In this document: one piece after another, positions 45,505 through 54,383 of the stretch | How the letters are laid out: each line of letters begins with the position of its first letter | How positions within the stretch are numbered: the stretch's first letter is position 1 | NCBI GenBank assembly: GCA_964219345.1 | Contig: CAXPPN010000047.1 | Span: forward strand, 24,321 to 88,320 | Direction: 5' to 3' | Length of the DNA: 64,000 nt | Source of the DNA: UBA3537 sp964219345 | Lineage (GTDB): Bacteria > Bacteroidota > Bacteroidia > Flavobacteriales > Flavobacteriaceae | Translations under genes and position numbers: made by a program | The notes under the pieces: model-generated | Database searches by the model: none | Told to the model about the DNA's origin: nothing | What the model saw: only the letters and a program-made list of their open reading frames with translations

Positions 45505-47236
45505 ATTTATACACATTGTTTTTTTATTTGTCGCTACACTTAATTGTGGTCAAATTTTGGGACAATCCGAAAGCACAAAAGATTCTTTAGATACGCAGCT
45601 GGTTAAAGTGGTGAAGCCTTATACGCCAAAAATTTCTGATGCTTTTAAAATAAAACAATCTCCATCAATAGATGATCAAGAAAACTCTACGAAAAGACCT
45701 ATAGACTATACTATTTTCTCGGTTCCTGTGGCCTCTGTATTTACGCCTTCGAAATCAAAATCAGTGGCTTTAGAACAACTTAAAAGAGAAAAAAAATTCA
45801 GTAATGTAGCGTCACTTTCTGGCGGTAATTATACTACGATTCAAGGCGATTTGTTTTTAAATACGTCCATTTCAAAAGGGAGAGACTTTGCGGCCTATTT
45901 AAGTCATCATTCTTCACAAGGTGGGATAAAAGATTTATTTTTAGACGATAATTTTTCCACAAACACTGCTCAGTTAAAATATGAAGTTTCAAACCGTAAC
46001 ATGAATTGGAATGTAAGGGTAGGAGCCCAACGATTTGTTTCTAATTGGTACGGATTATTTCCAGATTTTGACACAAATCAACAGCAATCATTTGATGCAA
46101 AACAAATGGTATCGGTGTATGAAACCAAAGGCGGGCTAAATATCAACGAAGGCATTTTTGAATCAGTTGATACCAAGTTTTATTTCCTTTCTGATGATTT
46201 TGAGTCAAAGGAAATAAAAGGTCAGTTGGATTCGAAATTGAACTTAGAGTTATTTAATTCACCCATTAAAACAAGTGTTGGTTTAGATTTCCTTAAAGGA
46301 TCATTCGCACAAAATTTTATTCAAGAAAATTCTGAAAAATATGGGAATTTACTAGCGTCAATTTCCCCAAGCTACAACTTAAATCTTTCAGATTTTAATT
46401 TGAATATTGGATTGAAAACAGTTTTTTTTAATGATTTAGAGCGTTCAAAACAAAAATTTTATATCTATCCAAAAATCAAAGCCAGCATTGCTGTGGTAAA
46501 CTCCATTTTGATTGTCTATGGTGGCGTAGATGGTGACCTTTTTCAGAATACTTATAGAAATTTATATACAGAAAACGCTTTTGTGTCACCTACACTTGAC
46601 ATCAAGCCAACATCCATGCCATATAAATTATTTTTAGGAACAAAAGGAAAGTTAACCAACAGTTTGTCATATGACATAAATGGTGCTTTAATACAACAAA
46701 AAGATGCCTTATTTTTTCAAAAAAACAGCCACGACAGTACTTTTAATTCAATAGCTTATGCTAACGGAAATTCTTTTGGTTTAGTATATGCCAACTTACA
46801 AACGATTTCAGTCAGAGGATTACTTAATTTTGAATTGAATGATAAGTTTAATTTTAGCGGTACAACAATTTTTAATTTCTATAATTTAGATACTCAAGAC
46901 AAAGCATGGAACTTACCACAAATCGAATCAACAGTAATGATGCGCTATTATCCCACAGACCGATTATCTTTTGGTGTTCAAGGGTTTTTTACAGGTGAGA
47001 GATTTGATTTTCAAAAAATTGAATCTTCCTCAATTGCAAATGTTTATTTGAATAAAATCACTAATCTAGAAGCCTTTTTTGACTTAAATATTGATGCGTC
47101 TTATGTGATAAATAACCGATGGTCTGCAACTTTAAAATTGAATAATATTTTAGGGCAAAACTACCAGCGCTGGATGCATTTCCCTGTTCAAGGATTTCAA
47201 ATTTCAGCAGGAGCTTTTTATAAATTTGACCTCTAG
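45494..47236 (+). CDS. Outer-membrane beta-barrel protein, TonB-receptor-like without plug
   Basis: A 580-residue exported protein with a signal peptide (to about residue 23, NCGQILGQ). A short linker with QLVKVVKPYTPKISDAFKIK is followed by alternating amphipathic beta strands, for example DLFLNTSISKGRDFAAYLSHHSSQGG and WNVRVGAQRFVSNW, and the last strand ends QISAGAFYKFDL, typical of an outer-membrane barrel. I see neither a TonB plug domain nor a TonB box. It is translationally overlapped with the TPR gene, which implies a joint role. Transport substrate unknown. Similar pairs occur in other Flavobacteriaceae. Confidence 0.83.
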   Translation: MKNKFIHIVFLFVATLNCGQILGQSESTKDSLDTQLVKVVKPYTPKISDAFKIKQSPSIDDQENSTKRPIDYTIFSVPVASVFTPSKSKSVALEQLKREKKFSNVASLSGGNYTTIQGDLFLNTSISKGRDFAAYLSHHSSQGGIKDLFLDDNFSTNTAQLKYEVSNRNMNWNVRVGAQRFVSNWYGLFPDFDTNQQQSFDAKQMVSVYETKGGLNINEGIFESVDTKFYFLSDDFESKEIKGQLDSKLNLELFNSPIKTSVGLDFLKGSFAQNFIQENSEKYGNLLASISPSYNLNLSDFNLNIGLKTVFFNDLERSKQKFYIYPKIKASIAVVNSILIVYGGVDGDLFQNTYRNLYTENAFVSPTLDIKPTSMPYKLFLGTKGKLTNSLSYDINGALIQQKDALFFQKNSHDSTFNSIAYANGNSFGLVYANLQTISVRGLLNFELNDKFNFSGTTIFNFYNLDTQDKAWNLPQIESTVMMRYYPTDRLSFGVQGFFTGERFDFQKIESSSIANVYLNKITNLEAFFDLNIDASYVINNRWSATLKLNNILGQNYQRWMHFPVQGFQISAGAFYKFDL

Positions 47237-47238
47237 TA

Positions 47239-47940
47239 TTAGTCTTTCAGGGTTATTTGTGCTAAAAAATCGTGATGAGGTCCGTCCATCACTTTTTTAC
47301 AATTTAGGCCAACACTTGTACAAGCCGTTTTTAGTCGTTCAAAATCTAAATACATCCAAAGAAAAGAATCCTCTTTATTTTTGTAGCGTACCATATATTC
47401 TAATTCTCCATAATAAGCGCTATGTGCATCCACCCAAAATCCGCCATCTTCATCTTCGTACATGTATTTTATATCTGAAGAATCTACTAGAATTTGACCG
47501 TTTTTATTAAGTAATGTTTTGAGATGTGACAAAACTCTTGGTGTCTGTTCTAAGGATTTAAAAATCCCAGAACCATTCATCAAAAGCAGCAATGTATCGT
47601 AAGATTCAGTTTCATTTAAAACATTCAAAACGTCTACATTTTGTAAACCTCTTAGGCGACAACATGCAATAGCTTTTGGAGAGATATCAATCGATTTTAT
47701 CTCAAATCCTTTTTCTTGTAAGAACAAACTATGACTTCCAGCACCACAGCCAATATCCAAAATTGTTCCTTTGGCCATATTTAGTGCTCTTTGTTCCAAC
47801 AATGGCATGTCATCAAAAGTTCGAAATAAATAGGATACTTTTAAAGGTTCATCATCGGAAATGCTTGTAGATGTGATGATATCTTCTTTGCATTTCCCAA
47901 GTTGATAGTCTAAAATTGCCTCACCAAAAACATCGTTCAT
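47239..47940 (-). CDS. Class I SAM-dependent methyltransferase
   Basis: A 233-residue Rossmann-fold methyltransferase. The SAM-binding motif is TILDIGCGAGSHSLFLQEKG (about residues 58-77), followed by IKSIDISPKAIACCR (motif II) and DTLLLLMNGSGIF. No substrate-recognition feature is recognisable. It converges on the barrel gene with 2 bases between stops and is divergent from the YkgJ gene. Confidence 0.88.
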   Translation of the reverse strand: MNDVFGEAILDYQLGKCKEDIITSTSISDDEPLKVSYLFRTFDDMPLLEQRALNMAKGTILDIGCGAGSHSLFLQEKGFEIKSIDISPKAIACCRLRGLQNVDVLNVLNETESYDTLLLLMNGSGIFKSLEQTPRVLSHLKTLLNKNGQILVDSSDIKYMYEDEDGGFWVDAHSAYYGELEYMVRYKNKEDSFLWMYLDFERLKTACTSVGLNCKKVMDGPHHDFLAQITLKD

Positions 47941-47956
47941 AAATTATTTTTTACTG

Positions 47957-47964
47957 TATTTTTG
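47957..47964 (+). promoter_or_regulatory. Candidate -7 box, possibly leaderless ykgJ-like gene
   Basis: TATTTTTG lies only 4 bases before the ATG at 47969. If active, transcription would start at or beside the start codon. Confidence 0.4.
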
Positions 47965-47968
47965 CACC

Positions 47969-48460
47969 ATGCAAGACCAATTGAATGATTTGCCCAAGCG
48001 TGCCAAAGATAAGCATAAGGCGCACAAAACTTTCCTAGCAAAGCTAAAAAAGAAACCTCCAAAGCAGTTGGACTACTTAATGCAAGAATTACACGAAGAG
48101 GAGTTTCAACGTACAGATTGTTTGGAATGTGCCAATTGTTGCAAAACCACAGGACCCTTGTTTACCCCAAAAGACATTGAACGCATTTCAAAATCATTTC
48201 GAATGAAACCCTCAAAATTCATTGCGGATTATTTAAAAATAGATGAAGATGATGATTACGTTTTGCAATCTGTTCCATGTGTTTTTTTGAATCAAGATAA
48301 CAAGTGTAGTATATATGATATTCGTCCAAAAGCATGTCGTGAATTTCCACATACTGACCGCAGAAAATTTCAGCAAATTTCAAATCTTACTCTAAAAAAT
48401 GTAAAAATTTGTCCAGCGGCGTTCAATATAGTAGAAGCCATGATGAAAAAAATAAATTAG
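47969..48460 (+). CDS. YkgJ-family cysteine-cluster protein
   Basis: A 163-residue protein with a zinc- or iron-sulfur-type cysteine cluster. CLECANCCKTTGPLF (about residues 52-66) and CVFLNQDNKCSIYDIRPKACREFPH (about 111-135) give the CxxCxxCC and C-x8-C-x8-C pattern of the family; TDRRKF and ICPAAF complete it. The N-terminus is highly basic. The biochemical role is not known. The sterol-desaturase gene begins 21 bases downstream, with a TATCTTTG box between (48461-48468). Confidence 0.9.
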   Translation: MQDQLNDLPKRAKDKHKAHKTFLAKLKKKPPKQLDYLMQELHEEEFQRTDCLECANCCKTTGPLFTPKDIERISKSFRMKPSKFIADYLKIDEDDDYVLQSVPCVFLNQDNKCSIYDIRPKACREFPHTDRRKFQQISNLTLKNVKICPAAFNIVEAMMKKIN

Positions 48461-48481
48461 TATCTTTGAATCAAGTTAACC

Positions 48482-49327
48482 ATGGAACACATTTTAAATT
48501 ATTTTGAAACCATTCCTTCTTTGCACAGGAGTATTATTCTTGTTGGCGGATTGACTTTTTTTTGGGTTTTAGAAGGGTCTGTGCCATTATTTCAATTTGA
48601 TTATAAAAAGTGGCGCCACGCATGGCCCAATTTGTTTTTTACGGGGACCACAATTGTTATCAATTTTAGTTTAGCATTTTTACTTCTAGCATCTGCCGAT
48701 TGGGTGGTTCAAAATGAGTTTGGACTATTGTACTGGCTTCCAGAAATGCCCTTGTGGTTGTTTGCTGTTCTAGGGATTTTGATGATGGACTTGATAGGGG
48801 CATACCTTCCTCACTTTACAGAACATAAAATTAAACCTTTATGGATGATTCATTTGGTACATCATTCAGATCAAAAAGTGGATACCACAACCGCCAATAG
48901 ACATCATCCACTCGAAAGTGTGGTGCGTTATGTGTTTACACTTTTTGGTGTTTTTATTATTGGTACACCGATTGCAATTGTGATGCTCTATCAATCACTT
49001 TCATTGGTATCTACTCAATTCAATCACGCCAATATAAAACTTCCAAAAGCTGTGGACAAAGCATTGAGTTATATTTTGGTTTCCCCTGATATGCACAAAA
49101 CACATCATCATTACAAATTGCCTCATACGGATTCTAATTATGGAAATATTTTTTCGATTTGGGATCGATTTTTTGGAACTTACAGCTATTTGGATCGTGA
49201 TGCACTTATCTATGGAGTGGATACATTTCCAGATGAAATTGAAAACAGCAGTTTGAAATCTTTACTCAAACAACCCTTTCAACCCTACAGAAAACCCACT
49301 ACGGATACAGAAGGTAATTTGCTCTAA
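48482..49327 (+). CDS. Sterol desaturase/fatty acid hydroxylase superfamily protein
   Basis: A 281-residue integral-membrane di-iron oxygenase family member. At least four helices lie between residues 15 and 180. The histidine clusters are HFTEH (about 117), HLVHHSD, NRHHPLES and, after the last helix, HKTHHHYKLPHTDSNYGN, matching the HX3H, HX2HH and HX2HH pattern. Substrates are lipids in known relatives; here unknown. Its 3' end overlaps the convergent namZ gene by 29 bases. Confidence 0.91.
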   Translation: MEHILNYFETIPSLHRSIILVGGLTFFWVLEGSVPLFQFDYKKWRHAWPNLFFTGTTIVINFSLAFLLLASADWVVQNEFGLLYWLPEMPLWLFAVLGILMMDLIGAYLPHFTEHKIKPLWMIHLVHHSDQKVDTTTANRHHPLESVVRYVFTLFGVFIIGTPIAIVMLYQSLSLVSTQFNHANIKLPKAVDKALSYILVSPDMHKTHHHYKLPHTDSNYGNIFSIWDRFFGTYSYLDRDALIYGVDTFPDEIENSSLKSLLKQPFQPYRKPTTDTEGNLL

Positions 49328-50504
49328 TTTTTTTGAACGCTTCTAGTTCTTTTTGCCAGCTTTCACGAATATCATTGGCACTAGTTCCGCTTTCGATTTG
49401 TTGTTGTAGTTGAGTTTGACCTGCAAGTTTTGTAAAAAATGGATTAAAAAAATCAGATTTATTGGATGTATTGTTGTATGCATCAATAAGCCATTCTAAA
49501 TTAATAGTACTCAAAAATTCAGTGTCTGTAAGGTCTTTTCCAAAACATTTTACACCATTGTGCATGGGGTTTTTTGCCCCAAGATTTGGTTTTGGGGTAA
49601 ACACATAATTGTATTTTTCTGAATTTAGAAAAGGGCTTCCATAAACTTGAAATTGAGTGCTTGTACCGCGCCCAGAACTCACGTTAGTACCCTCAAAAAA
49701 ACATAAGCTAGAGTATAAATTTACTGCTTTAGCATTTGGTAGATTAGGAGATGGTTTTATGGGTAAGTTATAGGTTTTTTTATGATAATAATTAGCAACA
49801 GAAATAATTTTTAATTCACACTGAATACCATTTTCTAACCAACCTTCACCATTAATCATTTTTGCATATTCTCCAATAGTCATTCCATGCACTACCGGTA
49901 CAGCATGCATCCCTACAAAGCTTTTGTGATTTAAATCTAAAATAGGCCCATCAATATAGTGACCATTGGGGTTGGGGCGATCTAAAATCAAAATAGGAAT
50001 ATTTAAGGTGGCACAGGTTTCCATCATGTAATGTAGTGTGGAAACAAAAGTGTAAAACCGTGCGCCAACATCCTGAACATCAAAAATCACAACATCAAGA
50101 TCTCTTAAAATTTCAGGGTTTGGTTTTCTATTAGCACCATAAAGTGATACTATGGGAAGTCCAGTTTTGATATCTACACCATCTTTTACATATTCGCCTG
50201 CATCAGCTTTTCCTCTATATCCATGCTCTGGTGCAAATACTTTTTTAATCTTAATTCCTAATTTTAATAGTGAATCTACCAAGTGTGTATGCGCTCCAGT
50301 TAACTCTTTATTATTTTTAAAAATGACTGTAGTTTGATTGGCAACTACACCAATATTTTTTCCATCAAGAAATGGTAAATAAAGTGCCAACTGATTGGCG
50401 CCCACAATGGGGAAACTTTCGTTTTTAACAGTTGTTCGATTTCCACAAGAAAGAAGCACCACAACAAATAATAAAACTGTATTTTTGATAAACTTTAATT
50501 TCAT
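49299..50504 (-). CDS. namZ: DUF1343 exo-beta-N-acetylmuramidase NamZ-like lipoprotein
   Basis: A 401-residue lipoprotein (signal VVVLLSCGN, Cys about 20) of the DUF1343 family. The Bacillus and Tannerella members remove terminal N-acetylmuramic acid from peptidoglycan fragments. Conserved pieces are VVANQTTVI, FAPEHGYRGKADAGE, LPIVSLYG, VVIFDVQDVGARFYTFVSTL, ILDRPNPN, GMTIGEYAKMING and PSPNLPN with LCFFEGTNVSSGRGT. It overlaps the desaturase 3' end by 29 bases, and its ATG is 8 bases from the divergent TTG of the permease gene, so one promoter must lie within the neighbouring coding sequence. Confidence 0.92.
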   Translation of the reverse strand: MKLKFIKNTVLLFVVVLLSCGNRTTVKNESFPIVGANQLALYLPFLDGKNIGVVANQTTVIFKNNKELTGAHTHLVDSLLKLGIKIKKVFAPEHGYRGKADAGEYVKDGVDIKTGLPIVSLYGANRKPNPEILRDLDVVIFDVQDVGARFYTFVSTLHYMMETCATLNIPILILDRPNPNGHYIDGPILDLNHKSFVGMHAVPVVHGMTIGEYAKMINGEGWLENGIQCELKIISVANYYHKKTYNLPIKPSPNLPNAKAVNLYSSLCFFEGTNVSSGRGTSTQFQVYGSPFLNSEKYNYVFTPKPNLGAKNPMHNGVKCFGKDLTDTEFLSTINLEWLIDAYNNTSNKSDFFNPFFTKLAGQTQLQQQIESGTSANDIRESWQKELEAFKKIRANYLLYP

Positions 50505-50512
50505 TTTTAGAT

Positions 50513-51748
50513 TTGAATTTCGAATTTTTCATTGCAAAACGTCTAATCAGCACAAAGTCCTATAAAAGTAGTGTTTCGGCACCAATTATAAAAATAGGAA
50601 TCGCAGCAATTGCAATAAGTATGATTGTAATGCTAATTGCTGTCGCCGTTAGTATTGGATTACAACATAAAATTCGTGATAAGGCTGTTGCTTTCAACGG
50701 ACACATTACCATTTCAAATTTTGACAGTAATGCCTCTCAAGGCGCACAAGTTCCTATTTCATTAGATCAAACGTTTTATCCAGAGTTTTCGTCTGTTGAT
50801 GGGATAAATCATATTCAGGCTGTAGCCCATAAATTTGGAATCATTAGAACAGCGACAGACTTTGAAGGTCTTTTTGTTAAAGGGGTTGGAGAGGATTACA
50901 ATTGGCGTTATTTTGAAGATTTTTTAATCGAAGGAAGATTACCAAATTATTCAAAAACCTACAGCGAAGAGGTGCTTATTTCAGAATATTTAAGTCGTAG
51001 ACTTAATTTAAAAGTAGGACAAACATTTCAAATGTATTTTCTTAAATCTGATACCAGTCGTCCCCCAAGTATTATAAAATTTTCTGTTGTAGGGATTTAT
51101 AATTCAGGATTTGAAGAATTGGATAAAACGTTTTTAATAAGTGATATAAATCATGTCAAACGTCTCAACCGTTGGAAAAAAGATCAAGTGGGACAATTTG
51201 AAGTTTTTGTTGAAGATTTTAATTCCTTAGATGACAAAGGTTTGGAAGTCTATGCACAAACCCCATCCACCCTTAATGCAGAAACCATCAAACAAAAATA
51301 TGCTCTTATCTTCGAATGGATTTCTATTTTTGACAAAAACACTTATGGTATTCTAGGTATGATGATTCTCGTTGGGGTGATTAATATGATTACTGCACTG
51401 CTTGTTTTGATTCTGGAAAGAACCCATATGATTGGTATTCTAAAAGCATTGGGTTGTACCAATTGGAACATTCAAAAAGTGTTTTTATATACCGCTAGTT
51501 ATTTAGCAATTTTAGGTCTGATTATTGGAAATGGAATAGGGTTATTGTTGTTATTAATTCAAAAATATTGGCATCCAATTTCTTTAGACCCATCAGTATA
51601 TTATGTGACTAGTGCTCCTATACACATTGATTTTGGATATATCATTAGTTTGAATTTGATGACCTTTTCAATTTGCTTTTTAGTGCTCATAATTCCATCT
51701 TATTTGATTACAAAAATCAATCCAGTACAAGCCATAAAATTTAACTAG
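50513..51748 (+). CDS. LolC/E-like ABC permease (FtsX-like)
   Basis: A 411-residue permease of the lipoprotein-releasing system family. TTG at 50513 is the start, giving NFEFFIAKRLISTKSYKSSVSAPIIKIGIAAIAISM, the conserved N-terminus across residues 2-37 with the first helix. A periplasmic MacB-PCD-like domain (about 60-260) precedes three helices near 280-400, with TYGILGMMILVGVINMITALLVLILERTHMIGILKALG starting the FtsX domain. It should extract lipoproteins from the inner membrane together with a LolD ATPase; none is adjacent. Head-to-head with namZ. Confidence 0.9.
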   Translation: MNFEFFIAKRLISTKSYKSSVSAPIIKIGIAAIAISMIVMLIAVAVSIGLQHKIRDKAVAFNGHITISNFDSNASQGAQVPISLDQTFYPEFSSVDGINHIQAVAHKFGIIRTATDFEGLFVKGVGEDYNWRYFEDFLIEGRLPNYSKTYSEEVLISEYLSRRLNLKVGQTFQMYFLKSDTSRPPSIIKFSVVGIYNSGFEELDKTFLISDINHVKRLNRWKKDQVGQFEVFVEDFNSLDDKGLEVYAQTPSTLNAETIKQKYALIFEWISIFDKNTYGILGMMILVGVINMITALLVLILERTHMIGILKALGCTNWNIQKVFLYTASYLAILGLIIGNGIGLLLLLIQKYWHPISLDPSVYYVTSAPIHIDFGYIISLNLMTFSICFLVLIIPSYLITKINPVQAIKFN

Positions 51749-51769
51749 TTCAACTTCATTGATTTTCGC

Positions 51770-51800
51770 TTGCAACACCTTTTTATTTGATGTAAATTTG
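51770..51800 (+). promoter_or_regulatory. Promoter of the cysteine synthase gene
   Basis: TTG (51770-51772), 20 bases, TAAATTTG (51793-51800), with the ATG 15 bases downstream. Both Bacteroidota promoter elements are present. Confidence 0.6.
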
Positions 51801-51815
51801 CTTAAATTTTTCTAG

Positions 51816-52796
51816 ATGAAATACGTCAAAAATATTCTTGAAACTATAGGGGAAACGCCGCTTGTGAAAATAAATAAACTGACCAAAGAACTACCATGTT
51901 TAGTCCTTGCAAAATACGAAAGCTTCAACCCTGGAAACTCCGTAAAAGATCGTATGGCATTACAGATGATTGAGGATGCTGAGGCCGATGGCCGATTGAA
52001 ACCAGGAGGAACAATCATTGAGGGAACATCTGGAAATACAGGTATGGGATTGGCACTCGCAGCCATTGTAAAAGGGTATAAATGTATTTTTGTTTTGTCA
52101 GACAAACAATCCAAAGAAAAAATGGATATTCTAAGAGCTGTGGGAGCAGAGGTGGTGGTGTGTCCTACTGCAGTAGCACCAGAAGATCCTCGCTCATATT
52201 ATTCTGTTTCTAAACGACTTTCTGAAGAAACGCCAAATTCTTGGTATGTTAATCAATATGACAATCCAAGTAATTGCAAGGCACATTTTAAAAGCACAGG
52301 TCCAGAAATTTGGGAACAAACTGATGGAAAAGTAACTCATTTTGTGGTCGGTGTGGGAACTGGAGGTACTATTTCTGGAGTAGGCAGCTATTTGAAAATG
52401 AAAAATCCGAATGTAAAAGTTTGGGGAATTGACACTTACGGAAGTGTATTTAAAAAATACCATGAAACAGGAATTTTTGATGAAAATGAAATCTACCCCT
52501 ATGTTACCGAAGGTATTGGCGAAGATATTCTCCCAGCAAATGTCAATTTTGGAATAATTGATGGATTTACAAAGGTAACAGATAAGGACGCAGCAGTCTA
52601 TACACAACGATTAGCTAAAGAAGAAGGGATGTTTTTAGGAAATTCTGCAGGAGCCGCTATAAAAGGCGTATTACAGCTTAAAGAGCATTTTGGCCCAGAT
52701 GATGTCGTTGTGGTTCTGTTTCACGATCACGGTAGTCGTTATGTTGGCAAAATGTTTAATGATGATTGGATGCGTAAAATGGGGTATATAGACTAA
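51816..52796 (+). CDS. cysM: Cysteine synthase B-like PLP enzyme
   Basis: A 326-residue fold-type II PLP enzyme. The Schiff-base lysine is in NPGNSVKDRMALQMI (about residues 37-51), the substrate loop is GTSGNTGMGLALAA, and the cofactor phosphate loop is VGVGTGGTISGVG. Such enzymes make cysteine from O-acetylserine and sulfide. The sequence also fits cystathionine beta-synthase-like proteins, which the short length (no CBS domains) cannot exclude. It forms a single-gene unit with its own promoter. Confidence 0.92.
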   Translation: MKYVKNILETIGETPLVKINKLTKELPCLVLAKYESFNPGNSVKDRMALQMIEDAEADGRLKPGGTIIEGTSGNTGMGLALAAIVKGYKCIFVLSDKQSKEKMDILRAVGAEVVVCPTAVAPEDPRSYYSVSKRLSEETPNSWYVNQYDNPSNCKAHFKSTGPEIWEQTDGKVTHFVVGVGTGGTISGVGSYLKMKNPNVKVWGIDTYGSVFKKYHETGIFDENEIYPYVTEGIGEDILPANVNFGIIDGFTKVTDKDAAVYTQRLAKEEGMFLGNSAGAAIKGVLQLKEHFGPDDVVVVLFHDHGSRYVGKMFNDDWMRKMGYID

Positions 52797-52830
52797 CCTT
52801 TTTCTATATTTTTCTAAAACCTTTATCTTT

Positions 52831-52838
52831 TATTTTTG
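52831..52838 (+). promoter_or_regulatory. Candidate -7 box for the DUF2851-pspC-channel operon
   Basis: TATTTTTG in a T-rich tract 30 bases before the ATG at 52869. The region is AT-rich, so chance matches are likely. Confidence 0.3.
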
Positions 52839-52868
52839 TTTTTTCTTTGTAATGGTTAAATTTATACC

Positions 52869-54143
52869 ATGCAAGAAGACTTTTTACATCATGTCTGGTT
52901 GCATAAAAAATTCCCCCTAGAATCGTTACAAACAACAGAAAATCAACCCATTACAATAAAATCAGTTGGTTTGCCTAATGTCAATTCAGACCCCGATTTT
53001 TTTAATGCACAAATTTATATTGACGACCAATTGTGGGTAGGCACAGTAGAAATTCATCTGCAATCTTCCGATTGGTATGTCCATCATCATGAAAAAGACC
53101 CTGCCTATGACAATGTTATTTTGCATGTTGTTTGGGAGCATAACTCAGAAGTATTTCGAGCCAATAATTCTAGGATTCCTACTCTGTTTTTACAACCTTT
53201 TGTACATCCTCAAATTTTAAATAACTACAAAAAATTAAAAGCGAGTAAAAATAAATGGATCGCCTTTGCATCACAGTTTTCTGCGGTGAGTGATTTTCAG
53301 ATTTCCAATTGGCTGGAGCGTCTTTATTTTGAGCGATTGGAACAAAAATATAAACCCATTCATAAACAACTTTTGGCTACAAAACAAGATTGGGAAGCTG
53401 TAATGTTTTGGCAATTGGCACGAGGTTTTGGCGCAAAAGTCAATGGTGATGCTTTTTGGAGTTTGGCCAAATCATTCCCATTTTCTGTGTTTCGAAAACT
53501 TCAAAATGATCCTATACAAATGGAAGCTATATTGTTTGGTCAGTCGGGGTTGCTCGAAGATGATGTTGAAGATCCTTATTTTAGAGAATTGAAGTCTGCA
53601 TATTGTTTTTTAAAACAAAAGCATCAACTTTTAAATTTTGGGGTACTTCCAATGCAGTTTTTTCGTTTAAGACCACCCAATTTTCCAACTATTCGATTGG
53701 TACAATTAGTACAACTGCATCACAAAAACACACATTTGTTTTCAAAAATTATACAAGCAAATACTTATACAGAATTGCAAAGAATTTTTCAATGCAGTAC
53801 ATCAGATTATTGGCACACCCATTATACGTTTAAAAAATCCTCTGCAAAACGAATAAAACCATTTTCAAAACCCTTTGCAGATTTGCTTATTATCAACTCT
53901 GTTTTACCCATAAAATATGCCTATCAACATATTAATGGTCAAGATCAAGACTCTATAATTTCGATATCAAAATACATTCCATCAGAGCAAAATGCTATTG
54001 TAAAAGGGTTTAATGCTCTAAAGCCAATTTCAAAAACAGCACTAGATTCTCAAGCCTTAATTGAATTAAAAAACAATTATTGCAACAACATAAAATGCCT
54101 TCAATGTGCAATAGGTAGTGTTCTTTTAAATCGAAATGCTTAA
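52869..54143 (+). CDS. DUF2851 family protein
   Basis: A 424-residue cytosolic protein of the DUF2851 family of Bacteroidota. Recognisable segments are MQEDFLHHVWLHKKF at the start, NVNSDPDFFNAQIYIDDQLWVGTVEIHLQSSDWY across residues 38-71, and YDNVILHVVWEHN. The C-terminus carries a NNYCNNIKCLQCAIGS cysteine pair. The N-terminal core resembles nuclease-like folds in the order of acidic residues (DPDFF, GTVEIHLQ), but I only infer this. pspC follows 8 bases later. Confidence 0.88.
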   Translation: MQEDFLHHVWLHKKFPLESLQTTENQPITIKSVGLPNVNSDPDFFNAQIYIDDQLWVGTVEIHLQSSDWYVHHHEKDPAYDNVILHVVWEHNSEVFRANNSRIPTLFLQPFVHPQILNNYKKLKASKNKWIAFASQFSAVSDFQISNWLERLYFERLEQKYKPIHKQLLATKQDWEAVMFWQLARGFGAKVNGDAFWSLAKSFPFSVFRKLQNDPIQMEAILFGQSGLLEDDVEDPYFRELKSAYCFLKQKHQLLNFGVLPMQFFRLRPPNFPTIRLVQLVQLHHKNTHLFSKIIQANTYTELQRIFQCSTSDYWHTHYTFKKSSAKRIKPFSKPFADLLIINSVLPIKYAYQHINGQDQDSIISISKYIPSEQNAIVKGFNALKPISKTALDSQALIELKNNYCNNIKCLQCAIGSVLLNRNA

Positions 54144-54151
54144 CTTGCAGT

Positions 54152-54379
54152 ATGAAGTTATTTTATCAACTTTTATTCTATTTGCAACGCTATGGTTTTC
54201 ATGTTTGTCAGCGTATTGCCGACCGTTTTGGGATGCGTGCCAAAGTGGTTCGAACCTCTTTTATTTATGTCACTTTTGTGACTGTTGGCTTCGGTTTTGC
54301 ACTGTATTTGTTTATAGCGTTTTGGCTTCGAGTAAAAGATTTGATTTTTTCCAAACGCTCATCAGTTTTTGATATATAA
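54152..54379 (+). CDS. PspC-domain small membrane protein
   Basis: A 75-residue protein: an N-terminal amphipathic part (FYQLLFYLQRYGFHVCQRIADRFGMRAKVVRTSFIY over residues 4-39) followed by one membrane helix (about 40-60) and a basic tail. The pattern FGMRAKVVRTSFIYVTF fits the PspC domain, in which ADRLGI-VRL is usual. PspC relatives take part in envelope-stress signalling; the role here is inferred. A second reading frame at 54136-54372 encodes a Cys- and Phe-rich protein without recognisable features and is rejected. The channel gene begins 4 bases downstream. Confidence 0.8.
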   Translation: MKLFYQLLFYLQRYGFHVCQRIADRFGMRAKVVRTSFIYVTFVTVGFGFALYLFIAFWLRVKDLIFSKRSSVFDI

Positions 54380-54383
54380 GTCT

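Noticed and set aside
54136..54372. 78-codon alternative frame over pspC
   Set aside because: Cys/Phe-rich and without domains; the other frame (54152) has a PspC-like pattern and 4-base spacing to the next gene.
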